Shown here one piece after another: positions 58,385 through 64,000 of a stretch of DNA of 64,000 bases. The stretch covers positions 62,001 through 126,000 of the forward strand of contig CAVONS010000016.1 of the NCBI GenBank assembly GCA_963697345.1, read 5' to 3'. Numbering within the stretch: the stretch's first letter is position 1; every line of letters starts with the position of its first letter. Source of the stretch: Prado023 sp963697345 (GTDB taxonomy: Bacteria > Actinomycetota > Actinomycetes > S36-B12 > CAIYMF01). The notes beneath the pieces were generated by a model. The model was given only the letters and a program-made list of their open reading frames with translations, made no database searches and was not told the DNA's origin. The position numbers were made by a program, and so were the translations under genes.

Positions 58385-59317
58385 TCACCCCAGCGCCAAC
58401 TGCTGGGACCCGGGGCTGCCATCGGGTGACACGTCCGGTTCGACGGCGCCGATGGACTCGGGGTCGATCCGGGCCAGCACCTCGCGCCCCAGCTGTCGAT
58501 AGGCCTTGGCAGGCGTGCTCATAGGTGCGTAGGCGGTGATCGGGACGCCCGCCACGGAGGTCTCGGGGAACTTCACAGTGCGGTTGATCACGGTGTGGAA
58601 CACGCGATCACCGAACGCCTCGACCACACGCGCAAGCACCTCACGGGCATGCAGGGTCCGGTCGAACATGGTGGCCAGGACCCCGAGAACCTCGAGGTCG
58701 GGGTTGGTGCGCTCCTGGATCTTGGCGACCGTGTCCTGCAGGAGTGCCACACCACGCAGCGAGAAGTACTCGCACTCCACGGGGATCAGCACCCACTTCG
58801 CGGCGGTCAGCGCATTCACCGTGAGAAGGCCGAGCGAAGGCTGGCAGTCGATGATGATCACGTCGTAGTCGTTGCGCACGGGGCGCAGCGCGCGCATCAG
58901 TGACTGCTCACGCCCCACCTCGGAGACCAGCAGCAGCTCGGCCCCCGACAGATCGATGTTGGCCGGCATCAGGTCCATGCCGGGCACCGACGTGGACCGG
59001 ATCACCTCCTGGGCACTTGCCTCACCGGTGATCATGACGTCGTAGATGGTGTGCTCGAGGGTCTGGGGATGAATTCCGACCCCCGCACCGAGCGCTCCCT
59101 GCGGGTCGAAGTCGACCAGCAGGACCCGGCGACCGTACTCCGCAAGGGCAGCCCCGAGGTTGATCGCGGTCGTCGTCTTGCCGACGCCGCCCTTCTGGTT
59201 GCACAGGGCGATGATGTCAGCCGGACCGGACGTCGCGCGGGGGCCCGGGGCGCCGAGCGCGGGCGACGGCCTGCCCGTGGGGCCAAGCCCCTCCTGGGCC
59301 GTGCGTGCTGCCGACAT
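58385..59317 (-). CDS. parA: ParA/Soj-type chromosome partitioning ATPase
   Basis: A 310-residue ParA-family ATPase: deviant Walker A with KGGVGKTT (CNQKGGVGKTTTAINLGAAL), VDFDPQGALGAG and IIDCQPSLGLLTVNALTAAKW. Such copies next to scpA are common in actinobacteria and distinct from the parAB pair at the origin. It binds DNA non-specifically when ATP-bound and may help condensin loading or segregation. GGAGGTGA lies a good distance before the ATG. Confidence 0.93.
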   Translation of the reverse strand: MSAARTAQEGLGPTGRPSPALGAPGPRATSGPADIIALCNQKGGVGKTTTAINLGAALAEYGRRVLLVDFDPQGALGAGVGIHPQTLEHTIYDVMITGEASAQEVIRSTSVPGMDLMPANIDLSGAELLLVSEVGREQSLMRALRPVRNDYDVIIIDCQPSLGLLTVNALTAAKWVLIPVECEYFSLRGVALLQDTVAKIQERTNPDLEVLGVLATMFDRTLHAREVLARVVEAFGDRVFHTVINRTVKFPETSVAGVPITAYAPMSTPAKAYRQLGREVLARIDPESIGAVEPDVSPDGSPGSQQLALG

Positions 59318-59387
59318 GCGTCACCTCCGGGCGTCAGGAACAAGTGGCAGCCTAGTGGACCTCGGCCAGGGGTCCGATCCGCCCGGC

Positions 59388-60317
59388 TCAGGCTCGAGCG
59401 CGCGGGTGGGCAAGCGCGTACACCTCACGCAGGTGCTCGACGGTCACCTTCGTGTAGACCTGCGTCGTGGTGACCGACGCGTGTCCGAGCAGTTCCTGCA
59501 CCACTCGCACGTCCGCCCCGCCGTCGAGCAGGTGCGTCGCGAACGAGTGGCGCAGGGTGTGTGGGGACACCTCCGCGGTGACACCCGCCCGGGCAGCCGC
59601 GCTGCGCAGGATCGTCCAGGCGCTCTGGCGGGACAGCCGACCCCCGCGGGCGTTGAGGAACACGGCCCGCTGGGTGTCGACCACCAGCCCGGGTCGGGCC
59701 CGGACCAGGTAGGCCGACAGCGCCTCGCGCGCCTTGCTCCCGATCGGGACGAGTCGCTGCTTGCCGCCCTTGCCGTGCAGGTGTGCCACCCCGTTGTCGA
59801 CATCCAGGTCCTCGTCGTCGAGGCCGACTGCCTCGCTGATCCGCGCACCGGTCCCGTAGAGGAACTCCAGCAGGGCGCGGTCGCGCAACCCGAGCGGCTC
59901 GGCGGCCACGCCGCCGGTACTGGTCAGGATCGACTCGACCTCGTCCACCGTCAGGGCCTTGGGCAGCCGTCGCGCAGCAGCCGGGGGCTTGACCTCGAGC
60001 CCGGGATCGGTGGTGCTGATCCCCTCACGCACCAGGAACTTGTGGAACCCCCGGACCGCCACCAGCGTGCGCGCGGCACTGGCCGCCGCCAGGGGGGCGT
60101 GGCCCTCGCTGCCCTGCCGCAGCCAGGCCAGGAAGTCGCCCAGGTCGGCCTCCGTCACCTGATCGGCCGCTGTGATCCCACGGGCATCGCAGAACTCCAG
60201 GTAGCGCCGGAGGTCCCGGCCATAGGCCGCCAGTGAGTTGGGCGCCAGGCCACGCTCCACCGCCAGGTGGTCGCGATAGGCCTGGGCCGTCCTCGCTAGG
60301 GGGCTGGGTGAAGTCAC
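59388..60317 (-). CDS. xerD: Tyrosine recombinase XerD
   Basis: A 309-residue tyrosine recombinase. The SAM-like N-terminal domain (YRDHLAVERGLAPNSLAAYGRDL) is followed by the catalytic domain with Arg159 (GTGARISE), Lys183, His253 and Arg256 (HTLRHSFATHLL), His279 and the nucleophile Tyr288 (TTQVYTKV). It resolves chromosome dimers at dif with XerC. The GTG at 60317 is chosen from family length; longer frames into ald are not supported. Its setting among parA, scpA and ald is the usual actinobacterial one, so this is the core enzyme and not a phage integrase. Confidence 0.95.
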   Translation of the reverse strand: MTSPSPLARTAQAYRDHLAVERGLAPNSLAAYGRDLRRYLEFCDARGITAADQVTEADLGDFLAWLRQGSEGHAPLAAASAARTLVAVRGFHKFLVREGISTTDPGLEVKPPAAARRLPKALTVDEVESILTSTGGVAAEPLGLRDRALLEFLYGTGARISEAVGLDDEDLDVDNGVAHLHGKGGKQRLVPIGSKAREALSAYLVRARPGLVVDTQRAVFLNARGGRLSRQSAWTILRSAAARAGVTAEVSPHTLRHSFATHLLDGGADVRVVQELLGHASVTTTQVYTKVTVEHLREVYALAHPRARA

Positions 60318-60343
60318 AGGTGCCGATCTGGGGTCGTGACGGA

Positions 60344-61459
60344 CTAGGACAGGACGGACTCCAGCGTCCGGTGCGCGAGGCCGAACTCCTCGGCCACTGC
60401 ACCGTAGACGATGCTCCCGTCGTGCACGTTGAGACCCAGCGACAACGGGTGGTCCTCGAGGCATGCCTGCTTCCACCCCTTGTTGGCCAGCGCGATCGCA
60501 TAGGGCAGCGTGACATTGGTCAGGGCGTAGGTGGACGTGTGCGGAACCGCACCCGGCATGTTGGCCACGCAGTAGAAGACCGAGTCGTGGATCCGGTAGG
60601 TCGGGTCCGCATGGGTGGTCGGCCGCGAGTCCTCGAAGCACCCACCCTGGTCGATGGCGATGTCGACCAGCACCGAACCCGGCTTCATCCGCGACACCAA
60701 CTCGTTGCTGATCAGCTTCGGTGCACGGGCGCCGGGCACGAGGACAGCGCCGATCACCATGTCGGCATCGAGCACGGCTCGTTCCACCTCGTAGGCGTTC
60801 GACGCGATCGTCTGCATGTGCCCCTGATAGATCGCGTCCATCTGGCGAAGCCGCGAGATGTTGAGGTCGAGCGTGAGCACCTCAGCCTGCATGCCCAGCG
60901 CGATCGCCGCGGCATTCTGACCGGCCACTCCGGCGCCGAGCACCACGACCTTGGCCGCGTAGACACCGGACACCCCACCCATCAGGGTGCCGCGCCCACC
61001 GTAGGCACGCATGAGCGCGTGTGCCCCCACCTGGGGAGCCAGCCGACCCGCAACCTCCGACATCGGGGCCAGCAACGGCAGAGACCGGTCGGGCAGCTCC
61101 ACGGTCTCGTAGGCGATGGCCGTGATACCCGAGTCGATCAGGGCATCGGTGCACGCCCGCGAGGCAGCCAGGTGCAGATAGGTGAACAGTGTCTGCCCGG
61201 AGCGCATCCGGTGGTACTCCTCGGCAACCGGTTCCTTGACCTTCAGGATCAGCTCACCAGAGGCCCAGACCTCGTCGGCGGACTCCAGGATGATGGCGCC
61301 GGCGGCCTCATACTCCGCATTCGTGATCGACGAGCCCACACCTGCATCACGTTGGACGTACACCTCATGGCCCTGGAGGCGGAACTCGTTGACTCCGGCG
61401 GGCGTGATCGCCACCCGGAACTCGTTGTTCTTGACCTCACTGGGGATGCCGACCTTCAT
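60344..61459 (-). CDS. ald: Alanine dehydrogenase
   Basis: A 371-residue NAD-dependent enzyme: MKVGIPSEVKNNEFRVAITPAGV at the N-terminus, the nucleotide-binding VVLGAGVAGQNAAAIALGM, and GACFEDSRPT-like GGCFEDSRPTTH near the substrate cleft. It interconverts alanine and pyruvate plus ammonia. The ATG at 61459 has GAGAGGA upstream and matches family starts; the extra 24 codons of the longer frame do not look coding. Confidence 0.97.
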   Translation of the reverse strand: MKVGIPSEVKNNEFRVAITPAGVNEFRLQGHEVYVQRDAGVGSSITNAEYEAAGAIILESADEVWASGELILKVKEPVAEEYHRMRSGQTLFTYLHLAASRACTDALIDSGITAIAYETVELPDRSLPLLAPMSEVAGRLAPQVGAHALMRAYGGRGTLMGGVSGVYAAKVVVLGAGVAGQNAAAIALGMQAEVLTLDLNISRLRQMDAIYQGHMQTIASNAYEVERAVLDADMVIGAVLVPGARAPKLISNELVSRMKPGSVLVDIAIDQGGCFEDSRPTTHADPTYRIHDSVFYCVANMPGAVPHTSTYALTNVTLPYAIALANKGWKQACLEDHPLSLGLNVHDGSIVYGAVAEEFGLAHRTLESVLS

Positions 61460-61552
61460 CGATGCCGTCCTCTCAAGACCACCGGAAGCAGCATGCCCCA
61501 CTGGCACGACCGCAACAATGGGAGTCGTCACGACGGCTGAACGACGAATTCC

Positions 61553-62133
61553 TCACCCATTCAGCGCTGCGAGTGCCAGAATCGCAGCCACAGCCGTCGC
61601 ATTGGTGATGGATCCGTCGAGACAACTCTCCACAGCATCGGGAAGCGTAACCCAGAGTTGAGGCAGTTCGCGCTCCTCGGCCTCCCCTGTGTAGGGCCTC
61701 GACCCCGGGTCCACGGTGAGCCCCGTCGCGAGGAACACCGTGATCCGCTCACTGGTGCCCCCGGGGCTCAGCGCCAACGTCATCAAGGTGCTCCACTCCT
61801 CGGCGGTCACACCCGCCTCCTCCACCAGCTCGCGGCGGGCGCACTCGAGGAGGTCCTCCCCCAGCTGGTCCAGCAGCCCTGCCGGGAGCTCCCACATGTA
61901 GGCCTGCGCAGGGTGGCGGTACTGGCGGATGAGCAGGACCCGGCCCTGCTCATCGACGGCAGCCACCGCCACCGCGCCCGGGTGCCGCAGGACGTCGCGG
62001 ACCACCACGTGCCCGTTGATGTCGACGGTGTCGGACCACACCGACCACTTGGCCCCGGTGAAGCGCTCCTCCTGGGCCAGCACGGGATGGCCGAAGGCCT
62101 CGTCGGCCAGGGTGAGGTCGTGCTCCGGGGCGT

Positions 62134-62137
<4 letters not shown>
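61553..62137 (-). CDS. Nudix hydrolase, ADP-ribose pyrophosphatase type
   Basis: A 194-residue Nudix enzyme with box GLLDQLGEDLLECARRELVEEAGVTAEEW (GX5EX7REUXEEXGU) intact, preceded by VLLIRQYRHPAQAYMWELPAG, the ADP-ribose pyrophosphatase (NudF-like) pattern. It hydrolyses ADP-ribose to AMP and ribose-5-phosphate. The start overlaps the pyrG stop by four bases, a conserved pairing in actinobacteria. Confidence 0.93.
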
Positions 62138-63774
<1,637 letters not shown>

Positions 63775-63782
63775 GGGCCACC

Positions 63783-63788
63783 AGACTA
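63783..63788 (-). promoter_or_regulatory. Candidate -10 box (TAGTCT) of pyrG
   Basis: TAGTCT on the minus strand lies eight bases before the pyrG ATG, in the short gap after recN. There is no ribosome site, which fits leaderless initiation. Confidence 0.4.
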
Positions 63789-63812
63789 TCCCGCCCGGGA
63801 CGCCACTCCCGC

Positions 63813-64000
63813 CTATCGCGCGCGCGACGCGCTGTGCGCCAGTTCCAGCAGTTCGCCGGCATGTGCTCCGGCCGCCTCGGAATCCGCGAGGCCGGCGAGC
63901 ATGCGCGACAACTCACGCACACGCTCCTCCCCGTCCACGTGGCGCACGGAGGACTCCGTCACGGAGCCGTCGGAGTCCTTGGTCACCACCAGGTGCTGGT
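63813..64000 (-). CDS. recN: C-terminal end of DNA repair protein RecN (5' part outside window)
   Basis: The last 62 or so residues are visible, read from the window edge to TAG at 63813: HLVVTKDSDGSVTESSVRHVDGEERVRELSRMLAGLADSEAAGAHAGELLELA. This is the conserved end of RecN, the SMC-like protein for double-strand break repair. Its place before pyrG is the standard actinobacterial order. Catalytic parts are out of view. Confidence 0.85.
   Translation of the reverse strand, partial: QHLVVTKDSDGSVTESSVRHVDGEERVRELSRMLAGLADSEAAGAHAGELLELAHSASRAR

Noticed and set aside
59388..60317. XerD as a phage or island integrase that could explain the accessory genes
   Set aside because: Its neighbours (parA, scpA, ald) and sequence pattern are those of the core chromosome dimer recombinase.

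Overview
The window is high-GC DNA, densely coded on both strands, from a Gram-positive actinobacterium (Actinomycetota). This rests on the GC content, frequent GTG starts, many TANNNT -10 boxes 6-8 bases before start codons (leaderless promoters), an IdeR/DtxR-type iron box, and the core gene order recN-pyrG-Nudix-ald-xerD-parA-scpA-scpB-rluB...aroH-tyrA-cmk-der. I cannot name the genus from the sequence alone. No CRISPR array, insertion sequence, rRNA operon or riboswitch was seen.

Left part (1-17.5 kb): the end of a cell-wall peptidase-like gene, a haloalkane dehalogenase homologue, yaaA, DoxX, patatin and PadR genes, an amine dehydrogenase of the trimethylamine/histamine dehydrogenase type next to a DMT transporter, a clear heliorhodopsin (8709-9518), a membrane-anchored SagB-type nitroreductase, a TusA-like/radical SAM fusion, and a tightly overlapping four-gene envelope glycan operon (13.5-17.5 kb).

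Middle (17.6-48.7 kb) is accessory. Its most unusual content is two copies of a two-gene cassette of secreted lipoproteins, 18150-21294 and 40644-43697. In each copy the second gene has an intact HELAH zinc-protease motif and the first is a paralogue with a decayed motif. Both copies share the same promoter-proximal sequence at identical spacing. Between them lie a 14-helix MFS exporter, a sulfatase fused to a stress-type membrane domain with its radical SAM maturase, an iron ABC importer under a putative IdeR box, a decayed YefM-YoeB toxin-antitoxin pair, a two-component system, an S66 peptidase and a lipoprotein hydrolase. Several relics occur here: a frameshifted gene at 23.9 kb, a deleted toxin at 35.2 kb, a tRNA-Pro-like fragment at 40.4 kb, and an nhaC-like 3' fragment at 48.8-49.3 kb beside a real tRNA-Pro.

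Right part (49.5-64 kb) is conserved housekeeping, all on the minus strand except one CoA-binding protein: tRNA-Pro(GGG), der, cmk, tyrA, aroH, an ABC exporter, rluB, scpB, scpA, parA, xerD, ald, a Nudix hydrolase, pyrG and the end of recN. Chromosome segregation (scpAB, parA, xerD), aromatic amino acid synthesis (aroH-tyrA) and nucleotide metabolism (cmk, pyrG) are grouped by close or overlapping genes.
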